Assembly (NCBI GenBank): GCA_040220455.1
Contig: JAVJUS010000132.1
Location: 7,702-71,701, forward strand
Length of the DNA stretch: 64,000 bases
Direction of reading: 5' to 3'
Source: JAVJUS01 sp040220455
Lineage (GTDB): Bacteria; Pseudomonadota; Alphaproteobacteria; DSM-16000; Inquilinaceae
The translations under genes were made by a program, and so were the position numbers. The notes below the pieces were generated by a model. The model made no database searches and was not told the origin of the DNA. It saw nothing but the letters and a program-made list of their open reading frames with translations. Of the stretch, positions 44,539 through 54,229 are shown in pieces. Numbering within the stretch: position 1 is the stretch's first letter; each line of letters starts with the position of its first letter.

Positions 44539-46354
44539 GACGACCAGACGCGCGCGCGCGGCCGCCTTCGACGCCGCCCGGGGGGACGTGGACCCGGGCG
44601 GCGCGGCGGTCTTCAACGGCCTCGGCGTGGCCGCCGGCATCGCCATCGGCCCGGCGCACGTGGTCGATGCCGGCGCGGTGCCGGTGCCGGAATACGCCAT
44701 CCCCGAGGCCGAGCGCGAGGCCGAGCTCGCCCGCCTGCAGAAGGCTGTCGACAAGTCGCGCCGCCAGATCTCCAAGCTCAAGGCCAAGGCCGGCGCCCTG
44801 CCCGAGGCGGCGGCGGAGGAGATCGCCTACCTGCTCGACGCCCACATGGCCTTCCTGTCGGGCTCGCGCCTGCTGCGCGGCGCCCAGCGGCGCATCGCGG
44901 AGGACGGCTGGAACGCGGAATACGCCGTCCAGTCGGAGATCGGGGAGATCGCCGGCCAGTTCGAATCCATGCACGACAGCTATCTGGCCGGGCGCATCCA
45001 GGACGTCCGCGATGTCGGCGACCGACTGATCCGGAATCTCGCCGAGCGGAAATACGAGACCTATGCCCGGGTCGACCATGGCAGCATCCTGATCGCCGAG
45101 GAGATCACCCCCGCCGACACCGCGCTGATGGACCCGGCGCGGGTCGCGGGCTTCGCCACCACGCTCGGCGGGGCGGAGGGGCATACCGCGATCATGGCCC
45201 GCTCGCTCGGCCTGCCGGCCGTGCTCGGCGTCGCGGGGCTGGTGCGAGGGGTGCGCAGCGGCCAGACGATCATCGTCGACGGCACGGCGGGCCGGGTCGT
45301 CGTCGACCCCGACGCGGAGACCCTGGCCCACTACGTGGAGCGCCGGGCGGCGCTGGAGGCCGACCGCGAGCAGCTTCGCGCCCTGATCGCCCTGCCGGCG
45401 CGCACCCGCGACGGCGTGACCGTGCCGCTGCACGTCAACCTGGAGCTGCCGCGGGAAATCGCCGCGGCGCTGACCCTCAACGTCGACGGGGTCGGGCTGC
45501 TGCGCACCGAGTTCCAGTTCATGAATCGGGAGGACCTGCCCGGCGAGGACGAGCAGTACGAGGCCCTGCGCGGGATCGTCGAGGGCATGGAAGGCCGGCC
45601 GGTCACGCTGCGCACGCTGGACGTCGGCGGGGAGAAGATCGCGACCGCCTTGGGCGACGACCTGGCCGACGCGCCCAACCCGGCGCTGGGCCTGCGGGCG
45701 ATCCGGCTCTCCCTGCGCCGGCCGGCGCTGCTCGACGCCCAGCTCCGCGCGATGCTGCGCGCGGGCGCCCACGGGCCGATCCGCATCCTGCTGCCGATGA
45801 TCGTGACGCCGGCGGAGGTGCGGGCGGTGCGCGCCGCGATGGAGACGGCGGCGGAGGACCTGCGCGGCCGGGGCACGCCGATCGCCGACCCGCTGCCGCC
45901 GGTCGGCTCGATGATCGAGATCCCTGGCGCCGCCGTGGCGGCCGACGCGCTGGCCACCGTAAGCGACTTCTTCGCCATCGGCACCAACGACCTGATCATG
46001 TACACGCTGGCCATCGACCGGGGCGACGAGCAGGTCGCCGATCTCTACGACCCGCTGCACCCGGCGGTGCTGCGCCTGATCCAGTTCGCCGCCGCGGCGG
46101 CGCGGCGGGCCGGCATCCCGATCAGCGTCTGCGGCGAGATGGCGGGCGAGCCGCGCTACACGCCGATCCTGCTGGGTCTCGGCATCCGCGAGCTGTCGAT
46201 GAGCCCGACCGGCTTTCTCAGGGTCAAGCGCCGGCTGCGCGCGCTCGACCTCGAAGGCGCCACCAACCTCGCCAACGCGGTCATGGCCGAAAGCGACCGC
46301 CCCCGCATCGCCGCCCTTGTCGACGACTTCGAGGCCCGCCTGGGCGGGGCGTGA
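44528..46354 (+). CDS. Phosphoenolpyruvate-protein phosphotransferase (PTS enzyme I)
   Basis: The 608-residue enzyme I has the phospho-His domain (LGGAEGHTAIMARSLGLPAVLG) and the PEP-binding barrel (GVGLLRTEFQFMNR and VTLRTLDVGGEK). The catalytic Cys lies in ISVCGEMAGEP. It has no N-terminal GAF domain, so it is a PtsI-like form, not PtsP. It is the last gene of the ChvIG-PTS run and is followed by a REP cluster at 46384. Confidence 0.95.
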   Translation: MRTETTRRARAAAFDAARGDVDPGGAAVFNGLGVAAGIAIGPAHVVDAGAVPVPEYAIPEAEREAELARLQKAVDKSRRQISKLKAKAGALPEAAAEEIAYLLDAHMAFLSGSRLLRGAQRRIAEDGWNAEYAVQSEIGEIAGQFESMHDSYLAGRIQDVRDVGDRLIRNLAERKYETYARVDHGSILIAEEITPADTALMDPARVAGFATTLGGAEGHTAIMARSLGLPAVLGVAGLVRGVRSGQTIIVDGTAGRVVVDPDAETLAHYVERRAALEADREQLRALIALPARTRDGVTVPLHVNLELPREIAAALTLNVDGVGLLRTEFQFMNREDLPGEDEQYEALRGIVEGMEGRPVTLRTLDVGGEKIATALGDDLADAPNPALGLRAIRLSLRRPALLDAQLRAMLRAGAHGPIRILLPMIVTPAEVRAVRAAMETAAEDLRGRGTPIADPLPPVGSMIEIPGAAVAADALATVSDFFAIGTNDLIMYTLAIDRGDEQVADLYDPLHPAVLRLIQFAAAAARRAGIPISVCGEMAGEPRYTPILLGLGIRELSMSPTGFLRVKRRLRALDLEGATNLANAVMAESDRPRIAALVDDFEARLGGA

Positions 46355-46383
46355 GATATGGCGCTCCGGCGGCGGGCCGCATC

Positions 46384-46464
46384 GTAGGTTGCCCAGCGTC
46401 GAAGACGCTGCGCAACGGCCCCGACCGTGCCGTCGCGCACGGCCTCCGGCCGTGGGCGACCTAC
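46384..46464. repeat. BIME: two inverted GTAG-headed REP units
   Basis: The left unit begins GTAGGTTGCCCAGCG with the hairpin CAGCGTC-GAA-GACGCTG inside GTTGC/GCAAC arms. The right unit is inverted, ending GGGCGACCTAC, with an ACGGCC/GGCCGT stem inside GTCGC/GCGAC arms. The whole element is 81 bp and nearly identical in plan to the copy at 51792-51873. The 451-bp region 46355-46805 holds this repeat, the next one and the small gene at 46490. Confidence 0.88.
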
Positions 46465-46470
46465 GTGACC

Positions 46471-46493
46471 GGCGACACGAAACGTTGCCCTAC
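46471..46493 (-). repeat. Third REP-like unit, different hairpin
   Basis: On the minus strand it reads GTAGGGCAACG followed by an imperfect hairpin (ACG-AAA-CGT core with bulges, outer GGC/GCC). It directly follows the BIME at 46384. Its GTAG contains the stop codon of the small minus-strand gene 46490-46711. Confidence 0.6.
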
Positions 46494-46711
46494 GCCACTT
46501 CCTCCGCGGCCACGCACGCATCCGCGTCCCGGCTAGGGGCCGGCGCGCCGCCCTCGACGACGCGCAGGCCGGGTCGAGGCAGCGGCAGGTCGGCGAGCTC
46601 GCGGGGGCTCATGGCGGCGAGGCTCGGGTGGTCGAGCGGCGCGGCGGGGCGGCGGTCCGGTGGCGCCGATCGGCGATCGCGGGGGTGGCGGCGCAGGCCG
46701 AAGAGGGACAT
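46490..46711 (-). CDS. Small DUF1127-like Arg-rich protein
   Basis: The 73-residue basic protein opens MSLFGLRRHPRDRR; its segment MSPRELADLPLPRPGL resembles the Leu/Asp/Arg core of DUF1127 proteins. It has a GGAG Shine-Dalgarno at proper spacing before ATG 46711. It is divergent from a LysR-type regulator 94 bases away, a typical regulator/target arrangement. DUF1127 members in alphaproteobacteria act in phosphate and carbon metabolism through RNA interactions; the role here is unknown. The TAG stop lies in the REP head. Confidence 0.62.
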   Translation of the reverse strand: MSLFGLRRHPRDRRSAPPDRRPAAPLDHPSLAAMSPRELADLPLPRPGLRVVEGGAPAPSRDADACVAAEEVA

Positions 46712-46805
46712 GGTGGCGACTCCGTTTCGAGATTTCCTCGAAAGATGCGGCCGCAACGCCGCCGTCGCCATGGAGTTCTCCGCGCTCAGGGCATAGAAAA
46801 ACTGC

Positions 46806-47696
46806 ATGAGCGACCTGGGACGCGTCCACCTGAACGGCTTGCGTGCGGTCGAGGCCGTCGCCCGGCTCGGCACGCTGGCCCGCGCGGCGGCGGAGCTCGG
46901 CGTGTCCCCGGGCGCGGTCAGCCAGCAGGTGATCAAGACCGAACGACAGCTCGGCCGCGCCCTGTTCGAGCGCCGGGCCGGCGGGCTCGTCCCGACCGCC
47001 GCCGCCCGGCCGGTGCTCGAGCGCCTGACGGCCGGCTTCGACGAGTTGTCGCGCGCCGTCGCGCTCGCCACCGCCCGGCCCTCGAACGCGCTGACGGTGA
47101 CCGTCGCGCCGGTCCTGGCGGCGAAGTGGCTCGTTCCCCGCCTCGCCCGCTTCACCGCCGCTCATCCGGCGCTGCGCGTGCGCATCGACGCCTCGCTCGG
47201 GATCGTCGATCTCGACCGGGACGACATCGACCTGGGCATCCGGGTCGGCGACGGCGGCTGGCCCGGGGTCCGGGCGGAAAAGCTGATGTCGCACCGCATC
47301 TTCCCGGTGGCGGCGCCGGCCCTGGCGGCCCGGCTGCGCGAGCCCGCGGACCTCGCCCACGTCCCGATCGTGCGCGACCACGGCACGATGATCGCCTGGT
47401 CGACCTGGCTCGCCCCGCACGGGCTGGACGAGAGCCTTCTCGGGCCGGGGCCGGTCTTCTCCGACGCCGCGCTGGGGCTCGACGCCGCGATCGCCGGGCA
47501 GGGCGTCCTGCTGGCCTGGGAGACCCTGGCCGCCGACGCGCTGGCCGACGGGCGCCTGGTCGCCCCCTTCCCCGGCCCCCCGGTCGACAGCGGGCTCGGC
47601 TACTGGCTCGTCACCTCGGCCACCCGCCGCCCCGGCCCCCGGGTCCGCGCCTTCGCGGCCTGGGTGAAGGCGGAGATGGAAGTGCACCGAGGGTAG
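46806..47696 (+). CDS. LysR-family transcription regulator (GcvA-like)
   Basis: The 296-residue protein has an N-terminal winged HTH (LNGLRAVEAVARLGTLARAAAELGVSPGAVSQQVIKTERQLGRALFER) and a two-lobed effector domain (about 95-295) with IDLGIRVGDGGWPG. The GcvA-like subgroup is broad and the ligand is not deducible. The likely target is the divergent small gene at 46490. The stop codon TAG is contained in the GTAG head of the REP element at 47693, so the original C-terminus may have been altered by REP insertion. Confidence 0.92.
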   Translation: MSDLGRVHLNGLRAVEAVARLGTLARAAAELGVSPGAVSQQVIKTERQLGRALFERRAGGLVPTAAARPVLERLTAGFDELSRAVALATARPSNALTVTVAPVLAAKWLVPRLARFTAAHPALRVRIDASLGIVDLDRDDIDLGIRVGDGGWPGVRAEKLMSHRIFPVAAPALAARLREPADLAHVPIVRDHGTMIAWSTWLAPHGLDESLLGPGPVFSDAALGLDAAIAGQGVLLAWETLAADALADGRLVAPFPGPPVDSGLGYWLVTSATRRPGPRVRAFAAWVKAEMEVHRG

Positions 47697-47726
47697 GTTG
47701 CCCAGCGCCGCAAGGCGCTGCGCAAC
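47693..47726 (+). repeat. Single REP element overlapping a stop codon
   Basis: GTAGGTTGCCCAGCG followed by the hairpin CAGCGCC-GCAA-GGCGCTG and closing GCAAC. GTAG at 47693-47696 contains the TAG stop of the LysR-type gene. Confidence 0.85.
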
Positions 47727-47811
47727 GGCACGGACCCCGCAGGCCGGTTGTTGCCGCCGCGCTTGCCGGGCTGGAACCGGGCAAACGCGGCGGACTCGGG
47801 AGTCGTCCGGT

Positions 47812-48723
47812 TCACGTGACGGCCAATCCACTCGATTGCCTGGCTTCCCGCTCCATGCGCTCGGCCCAGGCATCCGCGAGATCGATGAGGATGGTCTTGA
47901 ATTGTGGCTTGGCCAGCGTCGCGAACAGCCGTTTGGACAGCGCATTCCCCTTCAACACGGCCACGATTTCGATGTCGAACTCGGACCCCACCGGGTGCTT
48001 CTCGACGGCCCAGCGTCCCGACAGTTCCGCGAACGGGTAGGGATAGTCCTCGGCCTCGGTATGAACGCGGAAACCATAGGTGTGACCGGGCTCGTAGAGG
48101 TCACAGGTTTCTTCCCAGTTTTCGCCCTTCGGGCCGTAACACCGCCGCTTCATCCCGAGGCCATCGCCGGAGAGGACCTCGACCTTCGCGAGATTGTCGG
48201 CGACAGCAGCGTAGGCCGGATGATCGGTCATGACCTCCCAAACCGTCGCGGTCGGTGCCCGCACGGTCCGTTGGACGGTGGCATGAAGTCTCCCGTCGCG
48301 TAGTGCCACGTTGGCGACCGGGATCGGCTTCTCGATTTTGGCCGCGGCGACGAATTGCGATATCGCGAAGAATGCGACAACCATGGCAACCGCCGCCACG
48401 GTGATGATGCCGGTTGTCGTGAAGATCTGGCCAAAGAAAGCGATCAGAACGACGCTACCAAGGACCCAGAGCGCATCAAGAACAACAATCTCGTTGACCA
48501 TGGCTCGCGGCACGAGTTCGTACCTTGACAATCCATAGACCAGCGCAGCGAAGCCGAGCAGGCCGACACCCAAACCCCTTAGACCCAGGGCGGCCCAGTC
48601 GACGGGGTTGGCAAACAGAAACGGGGCTACCGTCCCCCCTGCCAGCAGCAGGGGCAAACCGCAAAGCACCGAAAACTGACTGTTCAGCTTGAGAAAATGC
48701 CGGGCGACGGCGGAACGTGGCAT
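47812..48723 (-). CDS. Membrane-anchored SRPBCC (START-like) domain protein
   Basis: The 303-residue protein has four hydrophobic helices in the first 135 residues, including LCGLPLLLAGGTVAPFLF and TTGIITVAAVAMVVAFFAI. A SRPBCC ligand-binding domain occupies about 145-295 (VQRTVRAPTATVWEVMTDHPAYAAVADNLAKVEVL). Such domains bind hydrophobic ligands. GC content is clearly lower than in flanking genes, as is that of the divergent XRE gene, suggesting they were acquired together. ATG 48723 has no strong Shine-Dalgarno. Specific function is unknown. Confidence 0.75.
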   Translation of the reverse strand: MPRSAVARHFLKLNSQFSVLCGLPLLLAGGTVAPFLFANPVDWAALGLRGLGVGLLGFAALVYGLSRYELVPRAMVNEIVVLDALWVLGSVVLIAFFGQIFTTTGIITVAAVAMVVAFFAISQFVAAAKIEKPIPVANVALRDGRLHATVQRTVRAPTATVWEVMTDHPAYAAVADNLAKVEVLSGDGLGMKRRCYGPKGENWEETCDLYEPGHTYGFRVHTEAEDYPYPFAELSGRWAVEKHPVGSEFDIEIVAVLKGNALSKRLFATLAKPQFKTILIDLADAWAERMEREARQSSGLAVT

Positions 48724-48835
48724 GATGGACCTCTGCTGAGTGGATGCTTCGGGGTCATCCATCCCAGCGAGGGCCGCGCGCCTCAATTACCCCCCATGTA
48801 ATGGAAGTCGATGCAGCTTGGCGCTACGACGGAGC

Positions 48836-49675
48836 ATGACGTTTTTGAAGAACCGACCCGAGGATACGTTCGGCCCGCTGCTGAAATCATGGCGAAACAG
48901 GCGGCATCTGAGCCAACTCCATCTCGCCTTGGATGCGGGCATGTCGCAACGCCATATCAGTTTTCTCGAGACCGGCCGCTCCAGGCCGAGCCGATACGCG
49001 GTAAGGCAAATCTGCGAGGCGCTCGAGATGCCGGCCGCGGAACACGACGTCATGCTCATCGCGGCGGGATTCGCGCCTCGGTCATCCGATACGAACTGGA
49101 GTACGGATGTGAGGCAAGCCGTAGGGGCGTCGATCGACCATGTTCTGAGGGGTCATGAGCCGTTTCCCGCGGTGTCGATCGATCGTATCTGGACCCTTCA
49201 GCGGGCCAACGAGAGTGCGCGAGCGTTCTTCGCGATCGCTGGCGGGACCGGGGAACCCAATCTGCTTCGCGATCTGTTTTCACCCGGTGTATTGCGGAAC
49301 AATATCCGCAACTGGTCCGAGGTGGCGCGCGCCTTGTTCCGATTGCTCGATCTGGAGGTGGCGCGCAGGCCACATGATTACGAGGCGAAGACCCTGTTGG
49401 ATGAGCTGAAGGATCTGCCCGGGGTTGCCCAAGCCATTGCGGATCGTCCCAAGGAGCATCCCGCGCCGGTTCTTTCCATCGAGTTTTCGATAAACGGGGC
49501 AGAGTTGAAGCTGTTCTCGTTGATCGCCACCGTGGGGATGAGCATGGATGCGTCTTTGGATGACCTGCGGATCGAAACACTGCTCCCGGCCAATGAGCCG
49601 ACACGTCGTTGGTTCATGGGCATGGGATCTCGAGAGACCCTTGACGTCAAAACGGTGGAAGTCGGAGCCGAGTGA
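48836..49675 (+). CDS. XRE-family regulator with MmyB-like ligand-binding domain
   Basis: The 279-residue protein has an HTH at about 10-75 (FGPLLKSWRNRRHLSQLHLALDAGMSQRHISFLETGRSRPS) and an MmyB-type sensor domain (about 95-275, containing NLLRDLFSPGVLRNNIRNW and RPHDYEAKTLLDEL). It is divergent from the SRPBCC gene across 112 bases that probably hold both promoters, and probably controls that gene. GC is lower than in surrounding genes. A hairpin with a CTGAA loop follows at 49697. Confidence 0.88.
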   Translation: MTFLKNRPEDTFGPLLKSWRNRRHLSQLHLALDAGMSQRHISFLETGRSRPSRYAVRQICEALEMPAAEHDVMLIAAGFAPRSSDTNWSTDVRQAVGASIDHVLRGHEPFPAVSIDRIWTLQRANESARAFFAIAGGTGEPNLLRDLFSPGVLRNNIRNWSEVARALFRLLDLEVARRPHDYEAKTLLDELKDLPGVAQAIADRPKEHPAPVLSIEFSINGAELKLFSLIATVGMSMDASLDDLRIETLLPANEPTRRWFMGMGSRETLDVKTVEVGAE

Positions 49676-49696
49676 CGGGGATACCGGGCGGGGTGA

Positions 49697-49711
49697 CGGG
49701 CCTGAAGCCCG
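49697..49711 (+). terminator. Hairpin after the XRE gene
   Basis: CGGGC-CTGAA-GCCCG, 21 bases after the XRE stop. It has no T-tract. The same five-base loop recurs in the hairpin at 57557-57575. Confidence 0.5.
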
Positions 49712-49861
49712 GCAGGCACTGGCGAGTGCGGCGGTGCACGAACATGGAGCAGCCGGCGCCCGAACGGGCGTAGGTCGGCTGGAGGCCGATGCGGGCGACG
49801 CCTTTCCGACGGCCGGGCCGGGGCGGCGACGTGTCGGATTTCGGCTTCGCCACTATCCGAC

Positions 49862-51694
49862 CTACCGCTCCATCCACCAGCTTTCCAGCACGGAGCCGTA
49901 GACCGGGTCGTAGTCCACGCGCCCGAGATCGCCCCACCAGGCCCAGTAGTCCTCGTCGAGATAGTAGAGCGGGACGAAATACCGCCCGCTCATCAGCACC
50001 CGGTCAAGTGCCCGCGTGGCGGCGACCAGGCCCTCGCGGTCGCGGGCGTCGGCGACCTCCGCGATCAGGGCGTCGACCACCGGGTCGGTGATGCCGGCGT
50101 AATTGCGGCTGCCTTGCGTCTTGGCCGACCGGCTGCCCCAGTAGAGGTCCTGCTCGGCCCCCGGCGACAGGGTCACGATCCAGCGATACAGGATCATGTC
50201 GAAGTCGAAGCTGTCGAGCCGGCCCTGGTACTGGGCGGAATCGACGGTCCGCAGGGTCACGTCGATGCCCAGGCGGCGCAGGGCGTCGGCATAGGCGATG
50301 GCGACCCGCTCGTCCCCGGCGTCGCCCAGCAGGATCTCGAAGGCGAAGGGCTTGCCGTCGCCGTCGACCAGCCGGCCGTCCTCGATCGTCCAGCCGGCCG
50401 CCGCCAGCAGGTCGCGCGCCTTGCCGAAGGCCGCCCGGTTGCGCCCGGACCCGTCGGAGGCCGGCGGCTGCCACGGCTCGCCGAAGACCTCTCCCGGCAC
50501 GGCGCCGCGATGGGCCTCCAGGAGATCGCGCTCCCGGCCGTCGGGCACGCCCACGGGTGCCAACTCGGAGTTGGCGAAGACGCTGCCGATGCGCTCGTAC
50601 TGGCCGTGGAGCAGGTTGCGGTTGATCCAGTCGAAATCCAGCACCTGGATCAGCGCCTCGCGCACCCGGCGGTCGTCGAAGATCGCCCGGCGCGTGTTGA
50701 AGACGAAGGCCCGCATGCCCGAGGGCCGGTCATGCGGCAGGGTGGCGAGCGTCACCTCGCCCGCGTCGACCGCCGGGAAGGCGTAGTCGGTCGCCCAGGA
50801 ATCGGCCGAGAACTCCCGCCGCAGCGTCGCCTCGCCGGACTTGAAGGCCTCCAGCGCCACCGACTGGTCGCGGTAGTAGTCGAAGACCATCCGGTCGAAG
50901 TTGTACTGGCCGCGGAACACCGGCAGGTCGGCCGCCCACCAGTCCTCGACCCGCTCGTAGGCGATGCGGCGGCCGGGATCGACCTCGGCGATGCGGTAGG
51001 GCCCGCCGCCCAGCGGCACGTCGAGCGAGGCTTCCTCGATCGGGTGGGCCTCGTACCAGGCCTTCGGGATCACCGGCATCAGGGCGATGATCAGCGGCGT
51101 CTCCCGATCGGCCTCGTCGGACAGCTCGAAGCGCACGCCGGTCTCGCCCAGCCGGGTGATCGTCTCGATCCGGCCGTAGTTGCGGCGGTACCCCGGCAGC
51201 CCCGTCTCGCGCAGGGTCTCGACCGTGTAGATCACGTCGTCGACGGTGATCGGCGTGCCGTCGTGCCAGCGCGCGTCGGGGTTCAGGCGGAAGGCGACCC
51301 AGCTCCGATCCTCCGGCATCTCGATCGATTCCGCGACATAGCCGTAGAGGCTGAACGGCTCGTCCCAGACCCGCGCCATCAGCGACGGGAAATGGTAGTC
51401 GCGCACCAGCGCCGCCGTACGGCCCTTGACGATGAACGGGTTGAGGCTGTCGAAGCTGCCCGTCATCGCCTGGGTCAGCGTGCCGCCCTTCGGCGCGTCC
51501 GGGTTCGCGTAGTCGAGATGGGCGAAACCGGCCGGATATTTCGGCTCGCCGTGCATGGCGACGCCGTGGCTCGTCCGGCCGGCACCGGTGTCCTGCGCCC
51601 GGGCTGGGGCGCCGGCGAAAGGCGACGCGGCGAACAGGACCGCGATCAGACCGGCGAGCACCAGGCGGGTCGGGACGGCGGGCGGGCGGACCAT
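49862..51694 (-). CDS. YejA-like ABC transporter substrate-binding protein
   Basis: The 610-residue family 5 solute-binding protein has a signal peptide (about 1-33, cleavage near ARAQD) and the YejA-type opening HGVAMHGEPKYPAGFAHLDYANPDAPKGGTLTQ. YejA feeds oligopeptides or microcin C-like compounds to a Yej transporter. No permease or ATPase gene lies nearby, so it either works with a distant Yej system or serves another importer. It is preceded on the same strand by the ATP-grasp gene and separated from it by a REP pair. Confidence 0.9.
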   Translation of the reverse strand: MVRPPAVPTRLVLAGLIAVLFAASPFAGAPARAQDTGAGRTSHGVAMHGEPKYPAGFAHLDYANPDAPKGGTLTQAMTGSFDSLNPFIVKGRTAALVRDYHFPSLMARVWDEPFSLYGYVAESIEMPEDRSWVAFRLNPDARWHDGTPITVDDVIYTVETLRETGLPGYRRNYGRIETITRLGETGVRFELSDEADRETPLIIALMPVIPKAWYEAHPIEEASLDVPLGGGPYRIAEVDPGRRIAYERVEDWWAADLPVFRGQYNFDRMVFDYYRDQSVALEAFKSGEATLRREFSADSWATDYAFPAVDAGEVTLATLPHDRPSGMRAFVFNTRRAIFDDRRVREALIQVLDFDWINRNLLHGQYERIGSVFANSELAPVGVPDGRERDLLEAHRGAVPGEVFGEPWQPPASDGSGRNRAAFGKARDLLAAAGWTIEDGRLVDGDGKPFAFEILLGDAGDERVAIAYADALRRLGIDVTLRTVDSAQYQGRLDSFDFDMILYRWIVTLSPGAEQDLYWGSRSAKTQGSRNYAGITDPVVDALIAEVADARDREGLVAATRALDRVLMSGRYFVPLYYLDEDYWAWWGDLGRVDYDPVYGSVLESWWMER

Positions 51695-51791
51695 GGGACG
51701 GCCTCCGGTGGCGCGGCGTTCGCGACGATTCGGGCTGCGGTGAGCGTATCGGAATCCGCCCGCCCGCGCATGGGGTTCGGCGGCGCGGTCC

Positions 51792-51873
51792 GTAGGTTGC
51801 GCACCGCGAAGCAGTGCGCAACGCCCCGCCGCCGATGCCGTCGCGCACGGCCTGCCGGCCGTGGGCGACCTAC
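51792..51873. repeat. BIME: two inverted GTAG-headed REP units
   Basis: It opens GTAGGTTGCGCACCG with an arm set CACcG/CaGTG inside GTTGC/GCAAC, then an inverted unit ending GGGCGACCTAC with stem ACGGCC/GGCCGT. It matches the copy at 46384-46464 in plan and length. The minus-strand GTAG head (51870-51873) includes the stop codon of the ATP-grasp gene. Confidence 0.88.
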
Positions 51874-53030
51874 CGGCCCGTCGGCGGCCCCGTGCCCGCT
51901 CCGCGCAGGCGCCGGCGGCGGTCGACGGCGCGGTTCCAGACCAGCGGCAGGGGATCGGAGATCTGGCGCCAGGCGAGGCCGAGCTCGCCAGCGCCGGGCG
52001 CCCTGCCGCGCAGCAGCTCGGCGAAGCCCCGGCGCATCAGGGGCGAGAGCTTGCGCACCCGGACCGGCGGATGGGCCGGGGCCGGCTCGACCGGCTTGCC
52101 CATGGCGAGGTCGAGCGCCAGCGCCACCATGTTGACCCCGCTGGCCGAGGCCGCTCGGATCGACGCCCAGGGCCGGGGGTTGCACTCGATCACCCGCAGG
52201 TCGCCGGTTTCCGGATCGTGGCGCGTATCGACGAAGCCGAGGCCGCTGAAGCCCGTCGCCGCGACCACCCGCTCGGCCATGGCGACGGCGCGCGGCGCGT
52301 CCTCGAAGACCAGCTCGCCCGGCCCGCGCCATTCCTGATAGCGCGCCGCGACGATCCGGCCGTGCCAGGCGAGCAGGCCGACACCGCCGTCGATGCCCGG
52401 AACCAGGCGCTGGGCGATCCCTTCGGTGTCCGCCGGCAGCGTATCGACCAGCGCGGCGACCGCCTCGGCCGTCGCGGCGAAGCGCACCCCGCGCCCGCCG
52501 CTCTCCGCAGGCGGCTTGACCACCAGCGGGGGGCCCAGCGCCCGGATCGGGTCCGGGTCGCCCGCCTCCGGCGGCAGCACGCGCGTCTCCGGCATCGGCA
52601 GGCCGAGTTCCTGCGCCAGCGCGGCGAAGCGGCGCTTGTCGTGGAGGCGGGCCAGCACCGCCGGCTCGGCCAGCGGCACCGTCGGGACGTGGACATCCCG
52701 GGCGATCGCGGAGAGCAGGCCGACCGTCTCGATATTGGTGGCCATCAGGACGTCGATCTCCGCCTCGGCGGCATGCTCGTCGAGCCAGCCGGCGAAGGCC
52801 GCGAGCGCCGCCCGGTCGACCGGCAGGTCAGGCCCCGCGCCCGGCACCGTCGCCGGCGGGTAGGGCGCGACGACATAGTGCTCGACATAGCGCGAGGTCG
52901 ACGCCACGCGGGTGCCGCCGTCGCCGATGACCACGATGCGGGCGCCGGTCGCCGCCAGGGCGTAGACGACCTGCATCGTCAGCATGTCCATCGGCCTCTC
53001 GGTCGAAAGGAGCCCGACGCGCAGGCTCAT
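51870..53030 (-). CDS. ATP-grasp family carboxylate-amine ligase, substrate unknown
   Basis: The 386-residue protein has an N-terminal pre-ATP-grasp domain (VGLLSTERPMDMLTMQVVYALAATGARIVVIGDG), then the ATP-grasp fold with GPPLVVKPPAESGGRGV (nucleotide-binding loop). The metal-binding region is GLGFVDTRHDPETGDLRVIECNPRPWAS. Such enzymes ligate a carboxylate to an amine, thiol or other nucleophile through an acyl-phosphate. GAGGAGAGG precedes ATG 53030. The C-terminus ends inside a REP head and may be secondarily shortened. No partner gene reveals the substrate. Confidence 0.85.
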   Translation of the reverse strand: MSLRVGLLSTERPMDMLTMQVVYALAATGARIVVIGDGGTRVASTSRYVEHYVVAPYPPATVPGAGPDLPVDRAALAAFAGWLDEHAAEAEIDVLMATNIETVGLLSAIARDVHVPTVPLAEPAVLARLHDKRRFAALAQELGLPMPETRVLPPEAGDPDPIRALGPPLVVKPPAESGGRGVRFAATAEAVAALVDTLPADTEGIAQRLVPGIDGGVGLLAWHGRIVAARYQEWRGPGELVFEDAPRAVAMAERVVAATGFSGLGFVDTRHDPETGDLRVIECNPRPWASIRAASASGVNMVALALDLAMGKPVEPAPAHPPVRVRKLSPLMRRGFAELLRGRAPGAGELGLAWRQISDPLPLVWNRAVDRRRRLRGAGTGPPTGR

Positions 53031-53347
53031 GGCCACCTCTCCTCCTCGATGTCCGGGCCGGGCCGAGTCGCCGCGCTCCCGGGGGGCGCCCGTGTCCCGA
53101 TCGCTGCGTGCGGAATAGCGCACGGAGCGTGAACCGGGACGCCAACGCTGTCGGGCCTCCGGGAGAACGAACGCGCGCGCGCCGGCGAAGATCCGGACCA
53201 TCGCGCAGTCGGCCCCGGGACGGCAACCGGCGCGCCTCGGTCTCCGCCCTTTGCGCCGGGCGGGAATGCGAAAGGCGGCCCGCCAGGAAACGGACCGCCT
53301 TTCGAGGCAGGCACCGGCTTCGGCCGGCCGCGAGCCTCACGCGAGCA
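53031..53347. other. 317-bp intergenic region with terminator
   Basis: I see no gene. It holds the terminator of the sugar ABC operon (53269-53304) and the promoter region of the ATP-grasp gene. Confidence 0.5.
53269..53304 (-). terminator. Terminator of the sugar ABC operon
   Basis: A 10-bp perfect stem, CGAAAGGCGG / CCGCCTTTCG, with a 16-base loop lies 43 bases after the ATPase stop on the minus strand. It has a short TTT and no long T-tract. Confidence 0.65.

Positions 53348-54228
<881 letters not shown>

Positions 54229-54229
<1 letters not shown>

Noticed and set aside
49761..49800. Possible further REP copy (GTAGGTCGGC followed by a GCCGA arm)
   Set aside because: It has a GTAG and a 5-bp stem, but the outer arms of the family are missing. 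It is too weak to list as an element.
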